Positions 54,505 to 63,433 of a DNA stretch of 64,000 nucleotides are shown here, piece after piece (position 1 is the stretch's first letter; the number at the start of each line of letters is the position of its first letter). The notes below the pieces were generated by a model. It saw only the letters and a program-made list of their open reading frames with translations, was not told the DNA's origin and did no database searches. Made by a program: the position numbers and the translations under genes. The DNA is from Caulobacter vibrioides (GTDB lineage Bacteria > Pseudomonadota > Alphaproteobacteria > Caulobacterales > Caulobacteraceae): NCBI GenBank assembly GCA_001449105.1, contig LNIY01000035.1, positions 41,178 to 105,177 of the forward strand, given 5' to 3'.

Positions 54505-55356
54505 TCAAGCGCCAAGCTGGCGGACGGGCCCAAGATAGAGGTCGGGCCGCCGCGTAAAGTCGGCGTCGGCCGCCAGCGCCCTGAGCAAGGCGACCCGCCA
54601 GTCATTGCGTCCTCGGTCCTGGGCGAGGCTGCCGGCGGAGGCCAAGAGGAAGTCGCGCACCGCGGCCTCGCCAAGTCTGGCCATCCCGAGGATCGCCACC
54701 CTCTGCTCGGACAGATAGGTGTTGATCCGTTGGCGATAACGCTCGTTCAGTTTCAGGCGATCGACCTGGTACTGCAGTTTCGCCGCCAATGGAGGGGCCA
54801 GGCCGACTGGATCGACTTGGTAGTGCACCTGGAGCGCGCCGTCCGCGAAGGATGCGGTCGCCGTAAGGAAGTCCTGGTCGGGCAGCGCCTGGAAGTAGGG
54901 GTGGATAAACCCCGGCGCGGCCGCGTCGCCTGGCGCGACTGCCCGCTTGGCGTTGTTGCAGGGGCTGCAACTGGGGATGAGGTTGTGGGGATAGATTGCC
55001 AGCTCGCCATAGACGCCGCGCGGCAGATAGTGATCCAGATCGCGAGGCTCGCCGAACCCGCAATAGGGACAGGCGTCGGCCGAGGCCAGCAGCCGCAGGC
55101 GCAGATCGACCAGCCTGCCGCCGATCTGGACTTCGTTATAGGCGGTGTGAAGAGCCGGGCGGGCCGCATCCAGAACGCCCGGACGCAAGTCGGGATGCGA
55201 CTGGCCCAGGGTCGCCTCGTAGAGCCGATAGACGGCGTGGACCGCGCCGCGCTCGGCGGGCGACAAGGCATAGACAGGCGCGCCATTGGCGTAGGTCAGG
55301 GCGCGGGTCAGCGACGCGTCGAGATCGCCCAGCGCTTCGGGGGCAAGCTTCCACAT
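54505..55356 (-). CDS. HNH endonuclease, PtuB-like, second pair
   Basis: 283 residues. Zinc-ribbon HNH: CPYC (C96, C99), DLDHYLP (D108-H109), the Asn in YPHNLIPSC (N125) and C130, C133. The rest is helical. It starts 8 bp after the stop of the ATPase gene. With that gene it forms a Septu-like ATPase/HNH module, not closely similar in sequence to the first pair. Confidence 0.87.
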   Translation of the reverse strand: MWKLAPEALGDLDASLTRALTYANGAPVYALSPAERGAVHAVYRLYEATLGQSHPDLRPGVLDAARPALHTAYNEVQIGGRLVDLRLRLLASADACPYCGFGEPRDLDHYLPRGVYGELAIYPHNLIPSCSPCNNAKRAVAPGDAAAPGFIHPYFQALPDQDFLTATASFADGALQVHYQVDPVGLAPPLAAKLQYQVDRLKLNERYRQRINTYLSEQRVAILGMARLGEAAVRDFLLASAGSLAQDRGRNDWRVALLRALAADADFTRRPDLYLGPVRQLGA

Positions 55357-55364
55357 CGTCGAGG

Positions 55365-56972
55365 CTACCGGGTGGCCAGCAGGGTCATGACGAAGGCACG
55401 TGCCTGAAGGCTCAAGCCCTTGTCGAACAGGCGCTCGATGTCCTGAAGGCTCATCCCGCGGGCGACCAGGGCGGCAAGGATCTTGTGATAATCGGTCGCC
55501 TCGGTCCCCAAGCCGAACACCTCATTGGTGATCTCCCCAATGCTCTCGCCAAAGGTCTCGATGGTCGGCGGACGGATGCGGGTCTCGGTCGACCGTTTCA
55601 CCACGGCGATGTGGTGGGCCAGGGTTTCCTGGACGACGACCGGGGAATGGGTGGCGATAACGGCGAAGGCGTCATTGCGGCTCAGGACTAGGCGGATGGC
55701 ATGCATCAGGGCCGCCAGGAGCGGCGGATGGAGATGGCTCTCGGGCTCGTCGAACAACACGATCGATTTGGGCTCGGTATAGGCCACCAGCGACGCGGCC
55801 GCGTGCATGACGATCTTGTGGCCCGTGCTCCACCCGTTGAACCAGCCGTCAGGGTAGGCTAGCACCGACGCGGCGGGATCGGAGCCCAGCTCTGCGAAGG
55901 AGGCTTCGCTGGCCAGGATCGCGCAAACCTCGGAAAAGAGCTCCCTGCGTCCGTTCTCGACGATCTTGGTCACCGTCGCGACGAATTCTGCGGTCAGCGC
56001 CTCGCTGGATTTCAGGACGATCTTGGCCTGGCGGTCCAATCCCACCTGCTGGATCGGATCTCCGTCGATATCCCCAATCCCCTCGACCTGCATCACCTCG
56101 TGGCGGAGATTGCGCAGGCCACAATAATGGTAGCGGCCTGCGCCCCGCTCCATGTCCTCGACGATCTGCTTGCGCTCGGTCCAGTCGCGGCCAGGGAGCT
56201 GGAAGACGTCGAAGGCGCTGTAGGCCAGGTTGAGGATCCGGGTGAACCCGATCCCCCTGGGCACGATGTCGCCCAGCGCCTGCAGGCTTTTGTCCTCCCG
56301 CTCGCGTTGGGAGGCGTGAAGCACGCGCGCCAGGCGCGACAGTAACGTGCTCTTGCCCGCGCCGTTGCGACCCACTAACACGGCCACCCGATCGGGAAGC
56401 CCGCTCGAAGCCACCGGCAAGATCGTCGGATCGCTCGGCGCGGCGAAGGCCAGGCGCAGCGGATCGGCCCAGCCCGTCACTTGGAACGACAGCTCCAGGC
56501 CCAACCGGGCGACCCGGTCATAGTCCTGGGTCAACAGAACCGACGCGTCCCGTCGAAAGCTCTCCCAATCCAGGTAGCGAAGCACTGACGTGCGCCAGCC
56601 GGCTTCGTCTTCGAACGCGGCTGCATGCTCGGGAAAGGCCAGGGCGTCGCGCAGGGCGCCGAGCACCTCCTGGCGGGTCGCCTGTGGGAGGGAGGCCAGC
56701 CGCTCGTAATAGTCGAGGTCCTGGCCCAGCGACACGAACTCGGGTCCGAGCGGTGGGTGGGCACCCACCGGCAACTGCAGGCCCTCGCTTTTGGTCTGGC
56801 CGCGCCGAAGGATCTTCACCGGTCCGACCCGTCCGGAGAATCCAGGCACGTCCAGCGACATGTAGTACGAGGTCATGAAACTGTAGTCGTTCCAGTTGTC
56901 CTGCTGCAGGGCCATGCCCTTGAAATCGGACGGCTCGAACTTGGAATTTGGAAAAACGGTGATCGGGATCAT
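55365..56972 (-). CDS. AAA (ABC/SMC-like) ATPase, PtuA-like, second pair
   Basis: 535 residues from the ATG at 56970-56972 (MIPITVFPNSKFEP). Walker A VGRNGAGKST (200-209), signature-like NGWSTGHK (380-387), Walker B IVLFDEPESHLHP (405-417) and H-loop ATHSP (440-444). An N-terminal region of about 190 residues precedes the ATPase, with no HNH zinc scaffold, unlike the first pair. The C-terminal region is helical. Confidence 0.87.
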   Translation of the reverse strand: MIPITVFPNSKFEPSDFKGMALQQDNWNDYSFMTSYYMSLDVPGFSGRVGPVKILRRGQTKSEGLQLPVGAHPPLGPEFVSLGQDLDYYERLASLPQATRQEVLGALRDALAFPEHAAAFEDEAGWRTSVLRYLDWESFRRDASVLLTQDYDRVARLGLELSFQVTGWADPLRLAFAAPSDPTILPVASSGLPDRVAVLVGRNGAGKSTLLSRLARVLHASQREREDKSLQALGDIVPRGIGFTRILNLAYSAFDVFQLPGRDWTERKQIVEDMERGAGRYHYCGLRNLRHEVMQVEGIGDIDGDPIQQVGLDRQAKIVLKSSEALTAEFVATVTKIVENGRRELFSEVCAILASEASFAELGSDPAASVLAYPDGWFNGWSTGHKIVMHAAASLVAYTEPKSIVLFDEPESHLHPPLLAALMHAIRLVLSRNDAFAVIATHSPVVVQETLAHHIAVVKRSTETRIRPPTIETFGESIGEITNEVFGLGTEATDYHKILAALVARGMSLQDIERLFDKGLSLQARAFVMTLLATR

Positions 56973-57122
56973 GACGTTTGATCCATACCGCGCCCGTGCT
57001 TCAACGCGTAGGGGGTGATCGCTCCCGCTGGCGCTTGGCAAGCTGAAGGCCGAAGGTCACCAGAACGGGCGACGGTTCGCCCGCGGGTCGGGAGGGGAAT
57101 ATCCGCGCGGAGGTCGCGTGAG

Positions 57123-57932
57123 TTAGTGCGCGAGAAGCTTGGTCGCGAGAACGAGTAACTCGTGAGCGATCGTCCCGAGAAGGCCGAGCGCGGCCGTCCA
57201 TGTCACGGCTTTGACCGAGGCCTTGACCGCTTCGTCGATGGCTAGGTCCGCCTTCTTCGCCACATATCGGCGCACCTTGGCGCCCAGCGTGTCGAACTGC
57301 ACAGAGAGCGCCTGCAGGCGCTCCGGGTCTGGCACCGGATCGCCGAGAACGCTGCGCGTCTCGGTAATGGCCGCGGCGACCGATTTCACATCCTCGTTCG
57401 AATAGGGCGGCGCTCCGATATCTTCGGGCGGGCCATTATGGCCAAGGTCCGAAGGGGCGACCGGGAGCGCAGCGACGATTGATTCGAGCGCTTCAAGGCG
57501 CTGCAGGATGCTGGCGGTCAGTTCTGCTGGCGTACCGCCGCCGTCCATTTCGTCCGGCTCGGGATGCTCGTAATAATCCCCTGATGAGGAAGGGGCCCAC
57601 TCAGTGGTGCCGTCGCGCTCGATTCTGTCGATAGCCGCGTCGATCCAGTCCGCATCGAACCGATCGCCGAAGACGCCGTGGAGGACGTCGTTCGCTTCGA
57701 ACGGTCCGCCCCAGGGATAGATGAACACCTGCTCCTCGCTGTCGCGGGGCGTCTCCAGCTGGGGGTCTTCGAACTGCTCGAAGAACCAACTTTCCATGGT
57801 TTCGATCGCGGTATCTCTGGCGGCCGCTTTCTCCTCCTCATTGCGTCGCCGCGCGTCCTCCTGCCGATAGAAGTCTTCCTCCTCCTCGGCCAGGGCGCGC
57901 TTTCGTTCGTCGTCAGTTCTATCGATGGACAC
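57123..57932 (-). CDS. GHNGPPED-motif protein with C-terminal membrane helix
   Basis: 269 residues. A very acidic/charged N-terminus (DERKRALAEEEEDFYRQEDA), a middle domain, then LGHNGPPEDIG at about residues 161-171 and a C-terminal hydrophobic helix (VTWTAALGLLGTIAHELLVLATKLL). The 'hNGPPE' motif recurs in many uncharacterised alphaproteobacterial proteins of mobile regions; its role is unknown. It lies between the second Septu-like pair and the recombinase. It may be a membrane effector or regulator. Confidence 0.65.
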   Translation of the reverse strand: MSIDRTDDERKRALAEEEEDFYRQEDARRRNEEEKAAARDTAIETMESWFFEQFEDPQLETPRDSEEQVFIYPWGGPFEANDVLHGVFGDRFDADWIDAAIDRIERDGTTEWAPSSSGDYYEHPEPDEMDGGGTPAELTASILQRLEALESIVAALPVAPSDLGHNGPPEDIGAPPYSNEDVKSVAAAITETRSVLGDPVPDPERLQALSVQFDTLGAKVRRYVAKKADLAIDEAVKASVKAVTWTAALGLLGTIAHELLVLATKLLAH

Positions 57933-58131
57933 AGGTCAGCCTAGGACGAGGAGAGAACGCCAACAACCTTCCGGATCAACATATGAAGATGGTGATCTTA
58001 GTCACGGTCCTACTCGACGTGCTCGCCATTACCGCGTCTATGCGTCTCCAAAAAGAAGGCGTTGGAGGCGGGCGTCAAAGACCGACGGTGGCGCAAACAC
58101 GCCAATACGCGGGTCCTATCGACAGGCAGCC

Positions 58132-59727
58132 TCACCGAAGCGCGGCGTCTTCAGAGTTCGCGGCTTTCATCACCCGGAGAAGCTCATTGCGATCCCCGCT
58201 GATGCTGAGCTCTGTCCGCGAGTTGATCTCGACCCGCTGAACGAGCGCCCGCACCAGCTCACGGCGAAAGCCGCTATCGTCGGCGCGTAAGGACCGACGA
58301 ACCACCAGCGCCACCGCTTCCAGGGATTTCGGCGTCATCGGGACGGGCGATGCGGGGTCTTGGAGGGTTTGATGTCGCGCGTTGTCCCGGCGATGCTTGA
58401 GGTCTGCGATCCGGTCTTTGAGCTGAGGATCGTCGGCATCGAGGACGCCGGCCTCAACGGCGGCATAGAGGCGGGCGAGGCGGAGTTCGGCATTTTCCAT
58501 GCGCTTGCGCAGGTCGAGCTCTCGTCGGCGGTATTGCTTGGCGCCTTGGTCGGTGTGATCGACCAGGTCGGCCATGAGCTCGGTCAGCAAGGGCGGGCAA
58601 AGCAGTTGCGTCTCGAGAAAATTAATGACCGCGGCGTCGACGACTTCCATCCTGACGCGGACCTGCCCGCAGCTTGCCGGCCCATCTGATGCGCGAGAGA
58701 GGCAGGCGTAATAGCGATACCGGCCGTCCTTGCCCGAGGCGAGATGCATCGGACCGCCGCAGAGGCCGCAGTACGCGACGCCGCTGAGGAGGACCGATCC
58801 CGAGACGATCCTTTCCGCCCTGGACTTGGGATGCCGTCGCTTCAGAAGCGTTTGCAGTTCTTCGAACGTCGCGCGCTCTATGATCGGCGGCGCCACGCCG
58901 ATCGCGTGTTCGTCTGGAGCTTTGCGTTCGCCCGTCTTGAAACTGCGGACGTTGAAGTGGTGTTCGCCCATGTAGGTCGGGCAGGTCAGGATGTGATGGA
59001 CGTTCCCGTTGCCCCAGCGACCGCCATCACGGGTGGCGACGCCGCGGTCATTGAGATAGGCGGCGATCGCTTTGACGCCCATCGGTCCGAGAGACCCGCT
59101 GCCCCGCAGGGCCAGGCGGAAGATTAGGCGAACGGCCTCGGCCTGTTCGGGATCGATTTCGAGCCTGCGCTTCATCTTCTCGCCGCGCCTGCCGGCGTCG
59201 ACGACGCGGTAGCCGAACGGCGGACGTGAGCCGTTCCAGAAACCTTGTCGGGCATTCTCCTTCATGGCCCGCAAGGTGTGTTTGGCGTTCTCCCGCGACT
59301 GGTACTCGTCGAAGAGCGTCATGATCTGCCGCATCATCAGGCTCATCGGATCATCGCCCAGCTCTTGGGTAATCGAGATCAGTCGAACGTGGTTGCGGTC
59401 CAGCTTGCGGACGTAGAATTCGAACTGGAACTGGTCGCGAAAGAACCGCGAGAACGAGTGGACCAGGATCTTGTCGAACGGCGGCGGCTTGGTCAGGCCC
59501 GCGTCGATCATGGCCTGGAAGGCCGGCCGCTTCTCATCGGTCGCGGTGAGGCCAGGCTCGACGAATTCGTCCGTCACCGTCCAGCCTTTCGTCAGGGCAT
59601 AGGCCGTCATCTGCCGCCGCTGGTCCGGGATGGACAGGTCGCTCTCGGCCTGGCGGTCGGTGGAGACCCTCAGATAGAGCGCCACCCGCGGGGCTGGGGG
59701 CGTGGAGGCTTGCGAACTTCCGGCCAT
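58132..59727 (-). CDS. Large serine recombinase
   Basis: 531 residues. Resolvase catalytic domain with nucleophile Ser22 in YLRVSTDRQ, followed by the recombinase domain (PFGYRVVDAG, GVKAIAAYLNDRG), a zinc ribbon with two cysteine pairs (CGLCGG and a CLSRASDGPASC-type pair) and a coiled coil (KRMENAELRLARLYAAVEAG). This class integrates or excises phages and islands at short attB/attP sites. Its gene is at the right end of the accessory region, so it is the probable mobilisation enzyme, although no core attachment site was identified. Confidence 0.93.
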   Translation of the reverse strand: MAGSSQASTPPAPRVALYLRVSTDRQAESDLSIPDQRRQMTAYALTKGWTVTDEFVEPGLTATDEKRPAFQAMIDAGLTKPPPFDKILVHSFSRFFRDQFQFEFYVRKLDRNHVRLISITQELGDDPMSLMMRQIMTLFDEYQSRENAKHTLRAMKENARQGFWNGSRPPFGYRVVDAGRRGEKMKRRLEIDPEQAEAVRLIFRLALRGSGSLGPMGVKAIAAYLNDRGVATRDGGRWGNGNVHHILTCPTYMGEHHFNVRSFKTGERKAPDEHAIGVAPPIIERATFEELQTLLKRRHPKSRAERIVSGSVLLSGVAYCGLCGGPMHLASGKDGRYRYYACLSRASDGPASCGQVRVRMEVVDAAVINFLETQLLCPPLLTELMADLVDHTDQGAKQYRRRELDLRKRMENAELRLARLYAAVEAGVLDADDPQLKDRIADLKHRRDNARHQTLQDPASPVPMTPKSLEAVALVVRRSLRADDSGFRRELVRALVQRVEINSRTELSISGDRNELLRVMKAANSEDAALR

Positions 59728-60272
59728 GTGACGACTTCCAGAAACAAGGCGTCAAACGATGGAAGGGAGGGTTCTCCAAGTCGGGGGAGGGCGCAATCTC
59801 CTGAAGCCGTCCGCTGTGTCCCGCATCGTGAGGAGGCTGATTTCAACGCGATGGGTGTCCTATGCCTGTCCCATTTTGTACATTTGGAACGGAAACGTAG
59901 GGCGCGAATAGGTGTCCGAGATTGTTCTTCTCAAACGGCGAAAACGTGAGAGGAAAGGGGCGTCGGAGGAGGGCGCCTTCGATCCAAAATCCCCATGTCG
60001 CTAGGGCTTCGGCCGTTTCTTGCCCTTATCGCGCCGTGGCGTACGAACGGCGGGAATATCGTAGAAGTAGTTCTCACGCATGCCCAATAGAGGGCGCCAA
60101 CGGCTTTCCAGCGCGTCAGTTTGTAAGCTGCTGACGCGGCTCCAGATTTATCTGTTTTCAGATTGTGTATGCGCGGCGTTGTGCGTCGCGACATCCGCTG
60201 TGAGCCGCATCCGGCGGCGCGGCGGGCTTCCTCTCATTCGGCGAGCGCTCGCGAGCGGAAGCCCTATGCCGC
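59728..60272. other. 545-bp intergenic region at the island's right end
   Basis: No intact gene is supported. It holds the recombinase promoter side, an AT-rich patch near 59865-59935 (CCATTTTGTACATTTGGAAC) and a fragment of protein-like sequence on the minus strand (60004-60147). It is the likely place of the right attachment site. Confidence 0.5.
60004..60147 (-). pseudogene. Possible remnant of a coding sequence
   Basis: A stop-bounded stretch of 48 codons ending in TAG at 60001. It reads as natural protein (DALESRWRPLLGMRENYFYD, IPAVRTPRRDKGKKRPKP) but has no start other than a late ATG. It may be the 3' end of a gene cut by integration. Confidence 0.25.
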
Positions 60273-61028
60273 CTAGACTTGGGCTACGCCGCCGTCGATG
60301 GCGAAGTCCGATCCGGCCATGAAGGCGGAGTCGTCGGAGGCCAGGAACAGCACCGCCTTGGCGATCTCTTCGGGCGCGCCGACGCGGCCGATGGGGGTCT
60401 GGCTGGCCATGTAGTCGAGCAGGCCCTGTTGCTGGGCGGGGTCCGAGCCGGCCAGTTCGACGAGGCCCGGCGTCCTGATCGGGCCGGGGCTGACGACGTT
60501 GACCCGGATGCCGCGATCCTTGAGGTCCAGCGTCCAGCTGCGGGCCAGGTTGCGCACGGCGGCCTTGGAGGCGCTGTAGACGCTGAAGGCGGCGGTGCCG
60601 GTGGTGGCGGTGGTCGATCCCGACAAGATCACGCTGGCCCCGTCGCGCAGCAGCGGCAACGCCTTCTGGACGGTGAAGATCACGCCCTTCACGTTGCGGC
60701 CGAAGATGTCCTCGTAGTGTTCCTCGGTGATCGCGCCCAGGGGCAGCATGTCGCCGCCGCCGGCGTTGGCGAACAGGGCGTCGATCTGGGCATGGCGCTG
60801 CTGCACGGCGTCGTAGAGGCGGTCGATGTCGGCCAGCTTGGACATGTCGGCCTGCACGCCCACCGTCTTGCCGCCGATCGATTTCACCGCCGCGTCCAGC
60901 TCGGCCTGGCGGCGGCCGGTGATGAACACGCTGGCGCCCTCGGCCGCGAACGCGCGGGCGGTGGCCAGGCCGATGCCGCTGGTGCCGCCGGTCACGACCA
61001 CGACCTTGTTTTCGAACTTGCCGCTCAT
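60273..61028 (-). CDS. SDR family oxidoreductase
   Basis: 251 residues. TGGTSGIGLATARAFA cofactor motif, NAG (FANAGGGD), catalytic Ser, YSASK and PGPIRTPG are all present. The start ATG at 61026-61028 follows AGGAG. The nearest families are glucose/3-oxoacyl-ACP-type reductases; the substrate is unknown. It is divergent from a LysR regulator, which probably controls it. Confidence 0.9.
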   Translation of the reverse strand: MSGKFENKVVVVTGGTSGIGLATARAFAAEGASVFITGRRQAELDAAVKSIGGKTVGVQADMSKLADIDRLYDAVQQRHAQIDALFANAGGGDMLPLGAITEEHYEDIFGRNVKGVIFTVQKALPLLRDGASVILSGSTTATTGTAAFSVYSASKAAVRNLARSWTLDLKDRGIRVNVVSPGPIRTPGLVELAGSDPAQQQGLLDYMASQTPIGRVGAPEEIAKAVLFLASDDSAFMAGSDFAIDGGVAQV

Positions 61029-61145
61029 CTGAAGTCTCCTTGGCTTGCGGCGAACCGTTCGCCGTGGACAAAGAGATGCATCTGGAACGATCTGGCCGGT
61101 AGTCGGCCAATGTGGCATTCAGTGTCCTGATAATGGAACGATGAC

Positions 61146-62048
61146 GTGCCCGATCTCAACGACTACCTGCTCTATGCCGAAGTGGTGGCCCATGGCGGTT
61201 TCGCGCCGGCCGGCCGCGCCCTGCGCCAGCCGAAATCGACGCTGAGCCGCCGGATCGCCCAGCTGGAGGCCCGCCTGGGCGTGCGGCTGATCGAGCGCAC
61301 CACCCGCCGTTTCCGGGTCACCGAGGTCGGCCAGGCCTTCTACGAACGCTGCCGGATCGTGGCCCTGGACGTCGAGCAGGCGAACGCCGTCGCCGCCGAG
61401 GCCAAGAGCGAGCCGCATGGCCTGATCCGCTTCAGTTGCCCCACCGGACTGATCGAGGCCCTCTCGGCGAGCCTGCCGCAGTTCCTGGCGCGCTTTCCCA
61501 AGGTGAGGCTGCAGGTGGTCGCGGTCGACCGGGCGGTGGACCTGATCGAGGAGCGGATCGACGTCGCCCTGCGCGTGCGCACCGCGCTGACCACCGATGC
61601 GGCCCTGACCATGCGCACCCTGGGCGGCTCGCGCCGCATCCTGGTGGCGGGGCCTCGACTCGCCGCCCGATGCCGCGACCTGGCGATCGACCAGCTGGGC
61701 GGCCTGCCCACCCTCAGCCCCACCGACCAGTCGGGCGAGCTGACCTGGGACCTGCTTGGTCCGGACGGCGCGACCTGCACGGTGCGCCACGAGCCTCGCA
61801 TGACCTGCGGCGACTTCCTGGCGCTGCGCGACGCCGCGGCCGCCGATATCGGCGTCGCTTTCCTGCCCGACCATGTCTGCAGGGCCGACCTGATCAGCGG
61901 TCGCCTGGTCCGGGTCTTTCCGGAGTGGCGGTCGGAGGACGGGATCGTCCATATCGTCTTCACCACCCGGCGCGGCCTGCCGCCGGCCGTGCGGGCGTTC
62001 ATCGACCATCTGGCCGCGGTGTTCAGTCAGGACCGGCCGACCCAGTAG
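61146..62048 (+). CDS. LysR family transcriptional regulator
   Basis: 300 residues from a GTG. N-terminal winged HTH (LLYAEVVAHGGFAPAGRALR, KSTLSRRIAQLEARLGVRLI), then a substrate-binding domain. The divergent arrangement with the SDR gene, 117 bp apart, is the classical LysR-target layout. The effector is unknown. Confidence 0.92.
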   Translation: MPDLNDYLLYAEVVAHGGFAPAGRALRQPKSTLSRRIAQLEARLGVRLIERTTRRFRVTEVGQAFYERCRIVALDVEQANAVAAEAKSEPHGLIRFSCPTGLIEALSASLPQFLARFPKVRLQVVAVDRAVDLIEERIDVALRVRTALTTDAALTMRTLGGSRRILVAGPRLAARCRDLAIDQLGGLPTLSPTDQSGELTWDLLGPDGATCTVRHEPRMTCGDFLALRDAAAADIGVAFLPDHVCRADLISGRLVRVFPEWRSEDGIVHIVFTTRRGLPPAVRAFIDHLAAVFSQDRPTQ

Positions 62049-62194
62049 ACGGGCGCACGGGTGAAGTTCGAGCGCGAGAGTCCCTTGCGGGTGCGGGTGC
62101 TCGCCAAGCAAACCCGATTGTTCTTCGACGAGACTTGGCCTACCGGTGACGATTGTCGCCAAGTCGACACAGTTCGCGACCTCTCCGCATCACG

Positions 62195-63187
62195 ATGACG
62201 CCTGATCCGTCCAGCCCGCCTTCCTCGTCGAGCGCCTTCGCGCGGTTCACGGACCCCGAGACGATGGCGCTGGCGATCGGCGACATCAATTCGGGGGCGA
62301 GGCCGCTTCCTCTCGGACAGGCGAGCCGGCGCTTCGACGGCATGCTGGCGCGCGCGAGCTTCGGCGGCCTGAACCTCGGCATGGGCCGCTTCGCCCAGGG
62401 CATAGCGCAGACGGCGGCCATACCCGGCGTCCATACCTTCATGTTCGCCACCGAGCCGGGGATCATGCGGCGCGTCTCGGGGCGCAAGCTGTTCGGCCGC
62501 CACATCTTTCACTTCCGGCCCAACGAGCGGACGGTCACGGGCTCCCCACCGGGCATGCCGTGGGCCTTCGGCATCGTCACCATGCCGTTCGAGCGTTTGA
62601 CCGCCCATGCGCCGAACCTGATGGGCGCGGGCCATGCGACGCCGCTGGACGATGATCGCATGTTCGTCGCGCCCCAGTCGGCTATGGCCGAGCTGATCGG
62701 GCTGATGAACGACATCTCGGACGTGATCCAGCACACGCCGCAGGTCATCGCCGAGGCCCAGCCGGCCAAGGCCATGGCCGGCGTGGTCGTCGACAAGCTC
62801 ATGGCCTGTCTCTCCCAGGGGCTGGTCAAGCCCGACGGCGCGGCCCTGGGTCGCCATCGGCAGATCGTCGCCCGCTTCGAGCGCGTTCTGGAGGAGCGTC
62901 CGGAAGAGATGCTGTCGCTAGGCGACATCTGCGCGGCCGTGGGCGTGGCGGAAAGGACGCTCAACCTCGCTTGCCAGGAGTTCCTGGGGGAGGGCGCGGT
63001 GCGCTACGCCCGCAATCGCCGCCTCGATCTGGTGCACGCCAGGCTGCGGGCCTCCGATCCCGCGACCACCTTGGTGACTGGCGTGGCCATGACCTACGGC
63101 TTCTGGGAGCTGGGCCGCTTCGCCCAGGCCTATCGCCTGCGCTTCGGCGAGCGCCCGTCGGACACGCTGCGCTGCAAGGCGCACTGA
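62195..63187 (+). CDS. AraC family transcriptional regulator
   Basis: 330 residues from the ATG at 62195. A sensor-like N-terminal domain of about 220 residues, then an AraC DNA-binding domain (LSLGDICAAVGVAERTLNLA and VTGVAMTYGFWELGRFAQAY). The C-terminal RFGERPSDTLR matches the family end. Targets unknown. The 146 bp upstream, between LysR and this gene, hold no visible promoter of standard form. Confidence 0.88.
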   Translation: MTPDPSSPPSSSSAFARFTDPETMALAIGDINSGARPLPLGQASRRFDGMLARASFGGLNLGMGRFAQGIAQTAAIPGVHTFMFATEPGIMRRVSGRKLFGRHIFHFRPNERTVTGSPPGMPWAFGIVTMPFERLTAHAPNLMGAGHATPLDDDRMFVAPQSAMAELIGLMNDISDVIQHTPQVIAEAQPAKAMAGVVVDKLMACLSQGLVKPDGAALGRHRQIVARFERVLEERPEEMLSLGDICAAVGVAERTLNLACQEFLGEGAVRYARNRRLDLVHARLRASDPATTLVTGVAMTYGFWELGRFAQAYRLRFGERPSDTLRCKAH

Positions 63188-63433
63188 TCAGCTTTCAAAC
63201 TCTGCCGTTCATGCCGGGATCGCATAGTCCGCCGCAAGCCTCGCTGGCAGGGACGGGCGAACACGCGTTTTGCGGATCGCTGGCCCAGCCCGCCTGAAGG
63301 CGTCGCCGTCGACCCCTGTTCGCGAGTGCGTTTCAGGGGGATCGGGCCTGGCCCGGCAGCGCGCCGCGTGGCGCGATCTGACGTCCCTGCAATTCAAGAA
63401 CGGCCCGGCAAGACGGGCTTGGCAGGTGTCAAA

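Larger units (their letters stand above)
34674..60200. mobile_element. Putative defence island adjacent to tRNA-Arg
   Basis: From the 3' end of tRNA-Arg(TCT) to about 60.2 kb there are no recognisable core genes. Instead there are two ATPase/HNH pairs, an Avs-like STAND NTPase, a NADAR gene, a five-gene PRTase/ATPase/SIS-HAD/PfkB operon, long direct repeats and a large serine recombinase. Base use is visibly more AT-rich in parts (for example 45.7-46.0, 52.5-53.4 kb). The right end is not marked by an obvious second attachment site; 60.2 kb is an estimate. Confidence 0.6.

Noticed and set aside
57925..58290. A 121-codon plus-strand frame between the GHNGPPED protein and the recombinase.
   Set aside because: It overlaps the recombinase 3' end, is arginine-rich and shows no domain.
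34674..60272. CRISPR array or cas genes in the defence island.
   Set aside because: No regularly spaced short repeats and no Cas motif were seen.
34674..60272. Prophage explanation for the island.
   Set aside because: No capsid, portal, terminase, tail or lysis genes are present; only the recombinase recalls phage.
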